Shown here in pieces: positions 34,383 through 43,877 of a DNA stretch of 64,000 bases. The DNA is from Bacteroidaceae bacterium (lineage in GTDB: Bacteria > Bacteroidota > Bacteroidia > Bacteroidales > Bacteroidaceae). Every line of letters begins with the position of its first letter. The first letter of the stretch is position 1. Under the pieces are notes generated by a model, which saw only the letters and a program-made list of their open reading frames with translations, was not told the origin of the DNA and did not search any database. The stretch is taken from the NCBI GenBank assembly GCA_017647225.1, contig JAGCLA010000048.1, forward strand, positions 35,426-99,425, in the 5' to 3' direction. The position numbers and the translations under genes are program-made.

Positions 34383-35420
34383 TTAAATTAGCGGTATATT
34401 CATGCTCTTACATATCTGTCGCATCTCTTCGGGCCATATACTTGACTGTATTTCGCCAATGTGCGCTTTCTTGAGCAGCAGCATACAAAGACGTGACTGT
34501 CCAATACCGCCACCGATGCTTAACGGTAGTGCGCCTTCAAGCAGTCTGCGGTGGAAATAGAGCTCTTTGCGCTCTTCCTTACCGGCCTTCTCAAGTTGGT
34601 GCAACAGCGCCTTTCTGTCAACGCGTATTCCCATTGACGACAGTTCCATTGCCTTACCAAGAACATCGCTCCAAATCATGAGGTCACCGTTCAAACCATA
34701 GAAACCATCTTCGTTAGGAGTAGAGTAGTCATCATAGTCCGGTGCACGGTTGTCGTGTGGCTTGCCGTCGCCAAGCTCATTTCCTATACCAATGATGAAA
34801 ACAGCGCCATACTTCTTAGTGATAGCCTCTTCGCGCTCTTTGGGAGTCATGTCGGGGTATAAACGGCGTAGCTCTTCGCTATGTATGAATTCTATTTTTT
34901 CGGGCAATGAGGGCTTGAGCTGTGGGTAACATTCGCTCAATGTGAATTCGGTATGAAGTATTGCCGAATAGATATCCCTTACTGTCTGGCGGAGATATTC
35001 TGCTGTGCGCTCTTCATTGTCTATTACGCGTTCCCAGTCCCATTGGTCAACATAGAGTGAATGCAGGTTGTCCAACTCCTCGTGGGCGCGTATCGCGTTC
35101 ATGTCGGTGTATATGCCGTAACCATGTGCAATGTTGTATTCGGCAAGTGTAACACGTTTCCATTTTGCAAGTGAATGAACAACTTCTGCAACAGCTCCGT
35201 TCATGTCCTGGATAGGGAAGCTTACAGCATGCTCATAACCGTTCAAATCGTCGTTAAGACCTGTACCTTGCAACACAAACAATGGAGCGGTTACACGACG
35301 CAGACGGAGTGATGACGATAAATTCAGCTGAAATGTTTCCTTTATCTGTTTTATGGCAAGTTCTGTCTGTTTTAAGTCAAGAAGAGGCTTGTATTCACCT
35401 GGAAGTTCGTATAGTTTCAT
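34383..35420 (-). CDS. asnA: Aspartate-ammonia ligase (asparagine synthetase A)
   Basis: The 345-residue class II-synthetase-like enzyme has SLRLRRVTAPLFV near the N-terminus, DMNAIRAHEELDNLHSLYVDQWDWE and the C-terminal SIGGGIGQSRLCMLLL motif. It uses ammonia and ATP to make asparagine from aspartate. Length is normal. It lies directly downstream of tRNA-Arg, with only 36 nt between, and could be co-transcribed with it. Confidence 0.95.
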   Translation of the reverse strand: MKLYELPGEYKPLLDLKQTELAIKQIKETFQLNLSSSLRLRRVTAPLFVLQGTGLNDDLNGYEHAVSFPIQDMNGAVAEVVHSLAKWKRVTLAEYNIAHGYGIYTDMNAIRAHEELDNLHSLYVDQWDWERVIDNEERTAEYLRQTVRDIYSAILHTEFTLSECYPQLKPSLPEKIEFIHSEELRRLYPDMTPKEREEAITKKYGAVFIIGIGNELGDGKPHDNRAPDYDDYSTPNEDGFYGLNGDLMIWSDVLGKAMELSSMGIRVDRKALLHQLEKAGKEERKELYFHRRLLEGALPLSIGGGIGQSRLCMLLLKKAHIGEIQSSIWPEEMRQICKSMNIPLI

Positions 35421-35456
35421 TTCTATTATTGTGTCTTTGTATGTTCACTTTTTCGG

Positions 35457-35530
35457 TGATCCCGGTGGGATTCAAACCCACGACCTTAAGAACCGGAATC
35501 TTACGCTCTATTCAGCTAAGCTACGGGACC
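35457..35530 (-). tRNA. tRNA-Arg (anticodon CCG)
   Basis: The 74-nt cloverleaf folds on the minus strand: acceptor GGTCCCG/CGGGATC, D stem GCTT/GAGC, anticodon stem TAAGA/TCTTA with loop TTCCGGT (anticodon CCG), T stem GTGGG/CCCAC with loop TTTGAAT, discriminator A. The 3' CCA is not encoded. It reads Arg codon CGG. Confidence 0.95.
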
Positions 35531-35541
35531 AAAATATCACG

Positions 35542-35549
35542 CGAAGATA
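35542..35549 (-). promoter_or_regulatory. Promoter -7 box of tRNA-Arg
   Basis: TATCTTCG on the minus strand, 12 nt upstream of the tRNA 5' end. Confidence 0.6.
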
Positions 35550-35659
35550 GCTAAAAAATACCAAGAAACCATTGGCGAAATACCAAAAAAGCATTATTTA
35601 TATCAAATCTTTCGGGTATTGTCCCTTTTTGGAGATATGTGATGCTTTTATAACAGTTC

Positions 35660-36505
35660 CTATAACGCCCTAAAAACTCTTATACCTGAACTTGAACTGC
35701 TGTTTTCAAGGTAGTTATGGAGGGGCTGCGGGTCGCATATGACACTCTTTTTGCTGCTCGAGGCATGTATCATGTGAAGCACTCCGTTGTTCCAATAAGC
35801 AAAACCCAAATGTGAAACATCAAGCCCTTTGATGTTTGTGACAATGGCTATGATGTCGCCGTTCTTTATCTCACTTTGACGTAGCTCTTTTACCATATGC
35901 TTGGGTATGAATTTTATAGCCCTGCAACCGAACTCCTTTTCATATTCGGCAATGCTGTCTGCAAGTGTAGGATTGCTTTTTAGTTGTGGATAGCTGTTAG
36001 GGTGGCGTGTCATGAAATTGAGTTCCACCAGCTGTTCGGCGATATGTTTTTCTGTTTGAACTTCTCTTATGATATTCCGTTTTGCGGAATCTTCAATCCA
36101 CCAGCTAATGTAATGCAATCGGCTGCAGTAGTTGTTTCTGCTTCCATTCCTGTAGCGTATCTTTTCCAAAGTTCGGCAAATGTCATTAAAACGGCTCTCG
36201 CTGCTTACAGCCATTGCAAGTATAAGCTCGACGGCTGTTGTGCAGTCAAGTTCTGTACAGCTTATAAAAAGCGGCTCGCTTGCGTATCTGTCGAGTGTGC
36301 CGGCGACATATTCTTTACCGATAAATTCTTTTGCAATGGAGGTAGCTCTATCTCCTCTTGTCTGAAATTTTTCGTATGGGTGTCTTCCGGCAATCTCCTC
36401 TATAAATATGCTGTCCTCTTTCTCGTAAACGATATTTTGTGCAACAGCCTGTAATATGCCTGAAATGGCAAAAAGTATTAATATGCACCCTCTTGTAAAT
36501 ATCAT
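35660..36505 (-). CDS. DUF1460 secreted NlpC/P60-like amidase
   Basis: The 281-residue protein has a signal peptide (ILQAVA|QN). The DUF1460 core has the likely nucleophile in CTELDCTTAVELILAM (Cys88) and the His in GLDVSHLGFAYW. The fold belongs to papain-like peptidoglycan amidases/endopeptidases, so cleavage of muropeptides in the periplasm is the expected role. It ends with TAG. No clear -7 box; it may share the region with the divergent 36592 gene. Confidence 0.85.
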   Translation of the reverse strand: MIFTRGCILILFAISGILQAVAQNIVYEKEDSIFIEEIAGRHPYEKFQTRGDRATSIAKEFIGKEYVAGTLDRYASEPLFISCTELDCTTAVELILAMAVSSESRFNDICRTLEKIRYRNGSRNNYCSRLHYISWWIEDSAKRNIIREVQTEKHIAEQLVELNFMTRHPNSYPQLKSNPTLADSIAEYEKEFGCRAIKFIPKHMVKELRQSEIKNGDIIAIVTNIKGLDVSHLGFAYWNNGVLHMIHASSSKKSVICDPQPLHNYLENSSSSSGIRVFRAL

Positions 36506-36564
36506 TATTTTCGATTTTGAACCATAAATTATGTAAATATACAGATTAATTGTGTTTAATTGCT

Positions 36565-36572
36565 TATCTTCG
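36565..36572 (+). promoter_or_regulatory. Promoter -7 box of the T9SS plug-domain gene
   Basis: TATCTTCG, 19 nt upstream of the ATG at 36592. Confidence 0.55.
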
Positions 36573-36591
36573 CCTGCAAATATTCTAAAAG

Positions 36592-37836
36592 ATGCTCAGA
36601 ACACTTTTGATAATAGCATTTATGTTTATGACATCTGCTGTAGGTGCGCAATATGCAACACAGCACTGCGATGCTGTAAAAACACCGCAGATGATGTTGA
36701 ATGATGAATGGTCGCAGCCGCCGGTCATGGAACTCGGGAGTGACGATGTCATTCATTTCTCATTTGATGAGATGTCGCATATATATCATCGTTATACATG
36801 TAGAATAACCCATTGTAATGCCGACGGAACTCCTTCGGATATGCTTGATATAGACTATCTTGACGGCTTTAATGATTTTGTCATAGAGAATTGGGAAAAT
36901 TCGCATAATACCACTTTGCTATACACACATTATACATTTGACATACCAAATGAAAATTTAAGCCTTAAACTCTCGGGCAACTATCGTGTAGATGTTTTTG
37001 ATGACGATTCGGAAGACGACGAGCCTGTACTGACCTTTGAATTCTCGGTTGTTGAGAAAATGGTTGCCGTAGAGGCTGAAATCAGTGGTGATACCGATAG
37101 GACATATAACGAAGGGGAACAGCAACTCTCCATTGCCGTAAACCATAATCTCTGTAATATCACTTCACCTGCAAGTGAAATAATTCCTGTTGTTTATCAG
37201 AATCGTCGTCGCGACAACAGAGTGGTCGGCTTGGCTCCTGCGTATATGACCGCCGGTAGAACTGAATATGTGCATAATACAAATCTGATATTCGAGGCAG
37301 GAAACGAATATCGTCGTTTTGAATTGACCGACCCCGATTCGCCCGGAATGAATGTCGAAGATGTCATATATCACGACAGCGCCTACCATGCTTTGCTGTA
37401 TATAGACAAGCCAAGACTTTCTTATACTAACGAGGTCGATGAGAATGGACGTTTCTACATTAATACAACAGAAGGCTATGGCTTGCCAATAGAGGCTGAT
37501 TATGTAAATGTGCATTTTGCCATAAGCATACCGCCACGTTTTGGTGGGAACTACTATCTCCTTGGTGATTTCTGTGATAATACTTTCAGCGAGCGGAACA
37601 GGTTAGCTTATGATGCTAAGGAAGGTTATTATTTTGCGTCGTCATTATTGAAATTGGGAGTCTATAACTATCAGTATGTGTGGGTTCCGAATGGAAGTGT
37701 AAAAGCTACCCCAAGTCCAACAGAGGGTAGTTTCTATAATACCGATAATGAATATCTGATATATATATATTACCGCGAATTCGGAGCAAGATGTGACAGA
37801 CTTGTCGGTTTCCGGGTTGTTAATTCGGCTATTTGA
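36592..37836 (+). CDS. T9SS plug-domain protein (DUF5103)
   Basis: The 414-residue protein has a signal peptide (TSAVGA|QY). The N-terminal beta domain has the family motif LNDEWSQPPVMELGSDDVIHFSFDE-like ordering, with YRYTCRITHCNADGT-type strands. It is followed by an immunoglobulin-like domain and a carbohydrate-binding-like domain (GGNYYLLGDF, KEGYYFASSLLKLGVYNYQY). PF17116 proteins are named after the plug protein of the type IX translocon but occur also in species without full T9SS. Role here unknown. Closed by a bidirectional terminator. Confidence 0.82.
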   Translation: MLRTLLIIAFMFMTSAVGAQYATQHCDAVKTPQMMLNDEWSQPPVMELGSDDVIHFSFDEMSHIYHRYTCRITHCNADGTPSDMLDIDYLDGFNDFVIENWENSHNTTLLYTHYTFDIPNENLSLKLSGNYRVDVFDDDSEDDEPVLTFEFSVVEKMVAVEAEISGDTDRTYNEGEQQLSIAVNHNLCNITSPASEIIPVVYQNRRRDNRVVGLAPAYMTAGRTEYVHNTNLIFEAGNEYRRFELTDPDSPGMNVEDVIYHDSAYHALLYIDKPRLSYTNEVDENGRFYINTTEGYGLPIEADYVNVHFAISIPPRFGGNYYLLGDFCDNTFSERNRLAYDAKEGYYFASSLLKLGVYNYQYVWVPNGSVKATPSPTEGSFYNTDNEYLIYIYYREFGARCDRLVGFRVVNSAI

Positions 37837-37838
37837 TT

Positions 37839-37879
37839 AAACGACACGACCTCCAAATCAATTGGAGGTCGTGTCGTTT
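37839..37879. terminator. Bidirectional terminator between the plug-domain gene and wecA
   Basis: 18-bp perfect stem (core ACGACACGACCTCC and complement) with loop ATCAA, between convergent genes. Confidence 0.88.
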
Positions 37880-37895
37880 GAATATATGATTCTTA

Positions 37896-39062
37896 TTATA
37901 ATTTATCGATAATATTCTGCAAGGTTATCCATATTCCTTTCTTTTCAACCTGAAGACGCTTGCCGATATGCTGAAGGAATTCCAATCCTTTGCCCCCTCT
38001 TTTCAGCATCATTGCGGCATAGTTGTAAAAACCGAATGTCGATGCAACTCCCAATAATATGACAATGTATAATTGTACCTCTGCTGATGCACCCAACTTA
38101 TATGCTGTAAACCATGATGCAATGATAATGGAACTTAGGGTAAGAATGCTCAATGTTGTTCCGAAATGCGAAAATCCCAATTCAATAAACATGTGATGCA
38201 AATGTGTCTTGTCGGGGCTGAATGGCGATTTGTGATGTAGTATTCTGGTTGACATGACACGTATTGTGTCAAAAATAGGTATTGCCAGGACAGCAACGGT
38301 GAATGCTACCAATCCAACACCTTTTATTGCGAGAACTTGGTTGTATGAGCCTCTGTCAATTATGCTTATTACAAACATGGACATCATTATACCCATTACA
38401 AGTGTACCGCCGTCGCCAATGAACATCTTGGTGCTGTTACCGATGACATTATGTAAAAAGAATGGTATGATGGCACCCGCTGCTGCGATAGCAAAGGTCA
38501 TCATTGTGTAATCTTCTGAGTAGTAGAACATAATAGCGAATAGTACCGATGCCATAAAGCATACACCTGAAGACAAACCGTTTACACCGTCAATAAGGTT
38601 TATGGCGTTGATGATTCCCACACAAGCGAAAACTGTCAGCGGGTATGCAATCCATGCAGGTATGTCCCAAACACCCCATAGTCCCCAAAAACAGTTAAGA
38701 GAAGCGTTGTTGACGAACATTACCCAGCATATGACAAAAATCTCTATGGCAAATCGTATTGTAGGGCTGAGTCCAAGAATGTCGTCGATGGTTCCGGTAT
38801 ACAACATTACCAGCATTGCGGCAATAAGCATAAAGGCATTGGAATTTTCGAAGATGGATGATGAACAGCATATACCAACTAATATTCCGAAAAATACAGC
38901 AATTCCACCCATGTTAGGGATAGGCCTTCTTTGCAGTTTTCTTGCGTCAGGGTTGTCAACAAGGTTTTTTGTTATGGCAATTTTCAACACCTTTGGGTGT
39001 ATCCATAGCGTTCCTAAGAAGGCCAGCAATGCCGTTGTTATTATCTGGATTGTGGTTGACAT
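37896..39062 (-). CDS. Undecaprenyl-phosphate GlcNAc-1-phosphate transferase (WecA/TagO-like)
   Basis: A 388-residue protein with about ten membrane helices. Family motifs are present: DNPDARKLQRRPIPNMGG, the Asp pair in GTIDDILGL, NAINLIDGVNGLSSG, MFIGDGGTLVMG and the His-box SPDKTHLHHMF. It loads GlcNAc-1-P or a related sugar on undecaprenyl phosphate to start O-antigen, capsule or similar glycan synthesis. The nearby mannose-1-P guanylyltransferase and glycosyltransferase fit that pathway. Its -7 box is at 39147-39154. Confidence 0.9.
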   Translation of the reverse strand: MSTTIQIITTALLAFLGTLWIHPKVLKIAITKNLVDNPDARKLQRRPIPNMGGIAVFFGILVGICCSSSIFENSNAFMLIAAMLVMLYTGTIDDILGLSPTIRFAIEIFVICWVMFVNNASLNCFWGLWGVWDIPAWIAYPLTVFACVGIINAINLIDGVNGLSSGVCFMASVLFAIMFYYSEDYTMMTFAIAAAGAIIPFFLHNVIGNSTKMFIGDGGTLVMGIMMSMFVISIIDRGSYNQVLAIKGVGLVAFTVAVLAIPIFDTIRVMSTRILHHKSPFSPDKTHLHHMFIELGFSHFGTTLSILTLSSIIIASWFTAYKLGASAEVQLYIVILLGVASTFGFYNYAAMMLKRGGKGLEFLQHIGKRLQVEKKGIWITLQNIIDKL

Positions 39063-39403
39063 GATAAAAACTGTTCAAATACAATAAAAAACGTACGTAA
39101 TTTGTTTATTGATATATGGCTGCAAAAAACTTTGCTACCATAAATGCAAAAATAATTAAATTTTATAAATAAGCATATTTTTTTTGTTTTATTTTTTTTT
39201 GTTGGTGTATCTGTTTGTTTATTAATAATTTAGCTGATTATGACATCCTCTGATGCTTGAGATTCTCTTTTTAATACTTGTCTGTCATCAATAAATTATG
39301 AATAAAATGCCTTAAAATCTGTTTTATTGTCTTTTCTTTTACTATTTTTGTATAAAGTTCAAATAGGTTATTAAATAACATATAATTCAAGTAAAAGTTC
39401 TTG
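39063..39403. promoter_or_regulatory. AT-rich divergent promoter region between wecA and manC
   Basis: 341 nt without a gene. It holds a minus-strand -7 box TATTTTTG at 39147-39154 for wecA, a plus-strand -7 box TATTTTTG at 39343-39350 for the guanylyltransferase, and a T-rich low-complexity stretch at 39176-39204. No hairpin or small gene seen. Confidence 0.6.
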
Positions 39404-40468
39404 ATGATGTCTTCTAATCATATTGTAATAATGGCAGGTGGTATCGGCAGTCGTTTTTGGCCGATGAGTACCACTGATGTGCCGAAACAGTTCATCGATG
39501 TATTGGGTTGTGGAAAATCTCTCTTACAGCTTACCTATGACCGCTTTGTCGGTCTTTGTCCATCGGAGAATGTTTGGGTGCTTACAACCGAAAAGTATGC
39601 TCCAATGGTTAGAGAGCATCTGCCGATGATACCTGAAGATCATATCCTTAAAGAGCCTTGCCGACGCAGTACAGCGCCATGTATTGCATATGCGGCATGG
39701 AAGATAAAGAAAACTGACCCTAACGCCAACATGGTTGTTGCTCCAAGCGACCATTTTGTTGCCGATATCGAGGAATTCCGTCGTGTGATAAAATCTTCGT
39801 TGGAGTTTGTAGAGAATTCCGATGCCATTCTAACTATTGGTCTTAAGCCGACACGCCCTGAAACCGGTTATGGCTATATTGAAGCCGTTCTTGGAAATGC
39901 AAGCCTGTCAAACAAGGAGATATTCCGCGTTGATTCTTTTAAGGAGAAACCGGCTCTTGAAATTGCGCAATCATATATAGCAAAGAACAATTTCTATTGG
40001 AATTCAGGAATTTTTATCTGGAATGTTTCTACCATAGTGAATGCCTTCCGTGTATATCAATCTCCAATGGCTTCGGTATTTGAGTCGTTGATGCCATATT
40101 ATTTTACTCCCGAAGAGCAGGAACGTGTAAACGAGAAATTCCCTGAATGTCGTAATATCTCGGTGGATTATGCAATTATGGAACGCGCTGAAGAGATTTT
40201 TGTTTTCCCTGCCAACTTCGGTTGGAGCGACCTCGGAACATGGTTCTCCTTGTATAGCAACATGCCGAAGGATGTGAACCACAATGTGTCCATAGGCTCC
40301 GACATCACATTCTCCGAATCCCATAATTGTGTGGTCGATACACGCTCGTTGGGCAAAGTAATGGTTATTGGAGTTGACGATTGTATAGTAGCTGAAAATA
40401 ACGGAAATCTGCTCGTCTGCAAAATGAGCGAGGAGAATAGGATAAAGGACTTTACCGATGTGAAATGA
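39404..40468 (+). CDS. manC: Mannose-1-phosphate guanylyltransferase
   Basis: The 354-residue nucleotidyltransferase has the pyrophosphorylase loop IMAGGIGSRFWPMS, VVAPSDHFV, the sugar-binding EKPALE and NFGWSDLGTW. It makes GDP-mannose from GTP and mannose-1-P for surface glycans. It is the short form without the mannose-6-P isomerase domain. The ATG at 39404 was used instead of a TTG at 39401. It is closed by a large bidirectional terminator. Confidence 0.94.
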   Translation: MMSSNHIVIMAGGIGSRFWPMSTTDVPKQFIDVLGCGKSLLQLTYDRFVGLCPSENVWVLTTEKYAPMVREHLPMIPEDHILKEPCRRSTAPCIAYAAWKIKKTDPNANMVVAPSDHFVADIEEFRRVIKSSLEFVENSDAILTIGLKPTRPETGYGYIEAVLGNASLSNKEIFRVDSFKEKPALEIAQSYIAKNNFYWNSGIFIWNVSTIVNAFRVYQSPMASVFESLMPYYFTPEEQERVNEKFPECRNISVDYAIMERAEEIFVFPANFGWSDLGTWFSLYSNMPKDVNHNVSIGSDITFSESHNCVVDTRSLGKVMVIGVDDCIVAENNGNLLVCKMSEENRIKDFTDVK

Positions 40469-40490
40469 CAATAATATATAGTGGTGTAAA

Positions 40491-40531
40491 TAACAGCAAA
40501 AGGATGAGCTAAGCTCATCCTTTTGCTGTTA
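40491..40531. terminator. Bidirectional terminator containing the 3' end of the TPR gene
   Basis: 20-bp perfect inverted repeat separated by one nucleotide. The last codons of the convergent TPR gene (stop at 40515-40517) lie inside one arm. Confidence 0.88.
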
Positions 40532-41921
40532 TTAGTGCAATGAATTCATTCGTCATTATATTTGCGTTGTATGGAATGTCGAACAGTTCGAACAGTATGC
40601 ATGATTTCCCTTCAAGTGCGTTTTCTACAGCCTGTTCCACCTTCTCCTTTTCTCCGGTCTTCCATAGAATGTATGCAATGTAGGCATCAATGTCCGACGT
40701 GTCGGGGCTGAACTCTCTTGCGTGGCGGAATACTCTTTTTGCAAGTATGAGGTGATTGTGTTCTACAAGGTGTTTTCCAAGCAGGAACAACTCTTCGTTT
40801 TGTGTCCACTCCTTCGCCTCAAGGATATTCATGTCGTCAAATGTCAGGTTCTCCTTGTCGCGCAACTCATAAAGGTGCTTTTCGTTCATGATAAGCTGCT
40901 TCATGTTGTCGGGGTGCATGAGTATAGCCATTGCCATAGCCTCGTCGGCACGTGCGCTTTCGCCCATCTCGTCAAGAATAATCGCTTTATTTACTCTTGC
41001 GAGCATAATCTCGATAGTCCCCTCTTGTGCTATGGAAATTATCTCGTCGAATATCTCTTTGGCAAGCTCTTTTCGGCCCTCGTTGTAATGCGATAATGCA
41101 ATGTAGAATCGTGGAATCACCGAATCGGGGTATTTGTCGCTGAAATTCTGCATTATCTCTTTTGCGTGCATGTAATCGCGGACATGGTAGTAGCTGTAGG
41201 CCTGCATCATTCTTGCATACTCAATCTCTTCGTTTATGGTACTCTCATATTCGAAACATTCGAGAGCCTTGCCATAACGTTTTACCATGTAATATATATG
41301 TCCGAGCTGTTCCCAATAGAACGTGTTGTATGGCTCGTCATCAAGCAGCTTGTTGTATATGCTTACAGCATCATTTATGCGCTGCAACTCTATAAGACAT
41401 TCAGCTTTTACCTCTAAAAGACTTTTCTGTTTGGGCGCTCCCTGCAACATCTTCTCGCAAATGAACAGCGCTTCGTGTGCAAATCCGCAGTCGAGCAGAA
41501 TTTCAAGTGCTTCGTATGCATTGTCGAATGAGTCGTCTTTCAGAATCTCTATGGCAATTTCTCTTGCATGCCTGAACTCCTTGAGGGCGACAAGTATTTC
41601 AGCTTTCAGTAGTTTGCAGTCGTTTTCTTGTGCGAATCCGAGTGTCGAGAATAGTCGCATGGCACTTTCGGCCTTTCCCCGGCACAGAAGCAGCCTTACT
41701 TCCATTTTCGTGTTTTCTTGGGAGTCCGGGTGCAGACGCTTTGATGCAGATAGGATTTTTGCTGCTTCCTCCTGCTTCTCGATATATATGAAATACGAAA
41801 AGAGGTCGATGAGTTCATCGACCCCAAAGTAGGGTGTGGTATTCAACTGATTCGCCTGCTCATACTTTTTCAGTATTTCGCGGAACTCAGGCGATTCGAA
41901 ATATCCCTTATCGTAGTTCAT
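40515..41921 (-). CDS. Tetratricopeptide-repeat protein
   Basis: A 468-residue cytoplasmic protein built almost entirely of TPR-like helix pairs. Typical repeats are seen at about 205-240 (YNTFYWEQLGHIYYMVKRYGKALECFEYE) and 260-300 (VIPRFYIALSHYNEGRKELAKEIFDE). No signal peptide or catalytic domain. Likely a protein-interaction scaffold. It is 12 nt downstream of glnS and so probably co-transcribed with it. Partner unknown. Confidence 0.85.
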   Translation of the reverse strand: MNYDKGYFESPEFREILKKYEQANQLNTTPYFGVDELIDLFSYFIYIEKQEEAAKILSASKRLHPDSQENTKMEVRLLLCRGKAESAMRLFSTLGFAQENDCKLLKAEILVALKEFRHAREIAIEILKDDSFDNAYEALEILLDCGFAHEALFICEKMLQGAPKQKSLLEVKAECLIELQRINDAVSIYNKLLDDEPYNTFYWEQLGHIYYMVKRYGKALECFEYESTINEEIEYARMMQAYSYYHVRDYMHAKEIMQNFSDKYPDSVIPRFYIALSHYNEGRKELAKEIFDEIISIAQEGTIEIMLARVNKAIILDEMGESARADEAMAMAILMHPDNMKQLIMNEKHLYELRDKENLTFDDMNILEAKEWTQNEELFLLGKHLVEHNHLILAKRVFRHAREFSPDTSDIDAYIAYILWKTGEKEKVEQAVENALEGKSCILFELFDIPYNANIMTNEFIALITAKG

Positions 41922-41933
41922 TATTGCAGTCTG

Positions 41934-43676
41934 TTATTTGCCTTTCAGTTTATTCCATGTATCTTTCAATGAAACGGTGCGGTTGAATATCAGATTGTCC
42001 GGTGTTGAATCCGGGTCAATGTTGAAATAACCGATTCTCTGGAATTGCAGATAGTCGAGAGGCTTGCCGTTTGCGAGGAACTTCTCTACATAGCAATTCT
42101 TCAATACCTTAAGAGAGTCAGGGTTGATCATCTCCTTCATGGCTGTCAGTGCGTCGCAGTTCTTTGCTTCGCGTATGGCTGCCATTTCGTCGCGTGGGTT
42201 TTCGGCGCTCCATAGGCGGTCGTACAAACGTACCTCTGCGCTCAAGCAGTGGTTACAGCTTACCCAGTGGATAGTGCTCTTTACCTTGCGGTTTGAATCG
42301 GCCTCGCCTGTTTTTGTCTGTGGTATATATTCGCAGAGAACTTCTGTTACATTGCCGTTTTCGTCCTTGTTGCATCCTGTGCAAAGCACAATGTATGCAT
42401 TTTTAAGACGTACCTCGCGTCCCGGTGTCAAGCGGAAATAGTTCTTTGGTGCATCTTCCATAAAGTCATCGCGCTCAATCCATAATTCGCGGCTAAACTC
42501 TATTGTGTGTGTACCGTCTTCCGGTCTTTCGGGGTTGTTTATGGCTGTCAGCTCCTCAACTTTGTCTTCGGGGTAGTTTGTGATTACAAGTTTTACAGGG
42601 TTGATGACCGCTGATACACGTGTGGCACGGCTGTTGAGATCTTCGCGTACTGCGCTCTCGAGCAATGCAAAGTCGTTGAGCGCGTCGTATGTGGTGTATC
42701 CGATTTTATCAACGAAATTTCTGATTGATTCAGGAGAGTAACCGCGACGACGGAAACCGCAAAGTGTCGGCATACGTGGGTCGTCCCAACCGTTTACAAG
42801 TCCTTCCTTAACGAGGATAAGCAGGTTACGCTTGCTCATAAGGGTGTAGTTGAGGTTCAACTTGTTGAACTCATATTGGCGTGGGCGGTTGTCATCAAGG
42901 TCTTTTCCCTCTTTCACCCAATCGACGAACAGGTCGTACAATGGGCGGTGAGGAACAAACTCGAGTGTGCACAAAGAGTGTGTAACACCCTCGAAATAGT
43001 CGCTTTGACCGTGAGCGAAGTCATACATCGGGTATGCTTTCCATTTCTCGCCTGTGCGGTGATGCGCAGCCTTTACAACGCGGTAAATGATAGGGTCGCG
43101 GAAATGCATGTTCGGGCTCGCCATGTCAATTTTGGCACGGAGTACCATTTTGCCCTCTTCAATCTCTCCGGTATTCATTTTCTGGAACAGTTCAAGGCTC
43201 TCTTCCACAGGACGGTTGCGGTACGGACTGTCTGTACCGGGCTGTGTAGGTGTACCTTTCTGTTCTGCAATCTGCTCGGCTGACTGCTCGTCGATATAAG
43301 CCTTGCCCTCTTTGATTAATTTGATTGCGAAATCCCACAATTGGTCGAAATAGTCCGATGCATAATACACATTGGCCCAGTCGAATCCCAACCACTTGAT
43401 GTCCTCCATGATAGCGTCAACATATTCGACATCCTCTTTTGTAGGGTTGGTATCGTCAAAACGCAGGTTACAGATACCGTTGTATTTCTGTGCCATGCCA
43501 AAGTCCATGCAGATGGCTTTTGCGTGGCCGATATGGAGATAACCGTTGGGTTCGGGCGGGAAACGTGTCTGTACTTTAGAACCGTTCTTGCCGTTCTCAA
43601 GGTCATTTACAATAATCTGCTCAATAAAGCTGATGCTTTTCTTCTCGCTTTTTTCAGTTTCGTTTATTGTGGTCAT
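41934..43676 (-). CDS. glnS: Glutaminyl-tRNA synthetase
   Basis: The 580-residue class I synthetase has FPPEPNGYLHIGHAKA (HIGH at 48-51), the discriminating region RFDDTNPTKED and the second signature LMSKRNLL. A C-terminal two-domain beta-barrel binds the anticodon. GlnRS rather than GluRS is indicated by the LRFDDTNP motif and length. Its presence means direct charging of tRNA-Gln. A -7 box lies at 43718-43725. Confidence 0.96.
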   Translation of the reverse strand: MTTINETEKSEKKSISFIEQIIVNDLENGKNGSKVQTRFPPEPNGYLHIGHAKAICMDFGMAQKYNGICNLRFDDTNPTKEDVEYVDAIMEDIKWLGFDWANVYYASDYFDQLWDFAIKLIKEGKAYIDEQSAEQIAEQKGTPTQPGTDSPYRNRPVEESLELFQKMNTGEIEEGKMVLRAKIDMASPNMHFRDPIIYRVVKAAHHRTGEKWKAYPMYDFAHGQSDYFEGVTHSLCTLEFVPHRPLYDLFVDWVKEGKDLDDNRPRQYEFNKLNLNYTLMSKRNLLILVKEGLVNGWDDPRMPTLCGFRRRGYSPESIRNFVDKIGYTTYDALNDFALLESAVREDLNSRATRVSAVINPVKLVITNYPEDKVEELTAINNPERPEDGTHTIEFSRELWIERDDFMEDAPKNYFRLTPGREVRLKNAYIVLCTGCNKDENGNVTEVLCEYIPQTKTGEADSNRKVKSTIHWVSCNHCLSAEVRLYDRLWSAENPRDEMAAIREAKNCDALTAMKEMINPDSLKVLKNCYVEKFLANGKPLDYLQFQRIGYFNIDPDSTPDNLIFNRTVSLKDTWNKLKGK

Positions 43677-43717
43677 CGTAGTATGATGTTTTTGTTTATA
43701 TTTTTCCTAATATCTTG

Positions 43718-43725
43718 CGAAATTA
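43718..43725 (-). promoter_or_regulatory. Promoter -7 box of glnS
   Basis: TAATTTCG on the minus strand, 41 nt upstream of the glnS ATG. Confidence 0.5.
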
Positions 43726-43769
43726 ACGAATTAATCCGTAAAATCCATATTTTTATCCGATTTTGTAAT

Positions 43770-43777
43770 TATCTTTG
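43770..43777 (+). promoter_or_regulatory. Promoter -7 box of the glycosyltransferase gene
   Basis: TATCTTTG. It implies a leader of about 95 nt before the ATG at 43878. The leader contains a partial inverted repeat (ATACCG at 43795 and CGGTAT at 43851). Confidence 0.5.
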
Positions 43778-43877
43778 AACTAAACTTTGAAAATATACCG
43801 TACTCGTTGTGGAAAATCGCGGAGCAAGTTTCGTACATCTCACTCGTTGGTCGGTATCTTGAGATGATTTCAGGTCT

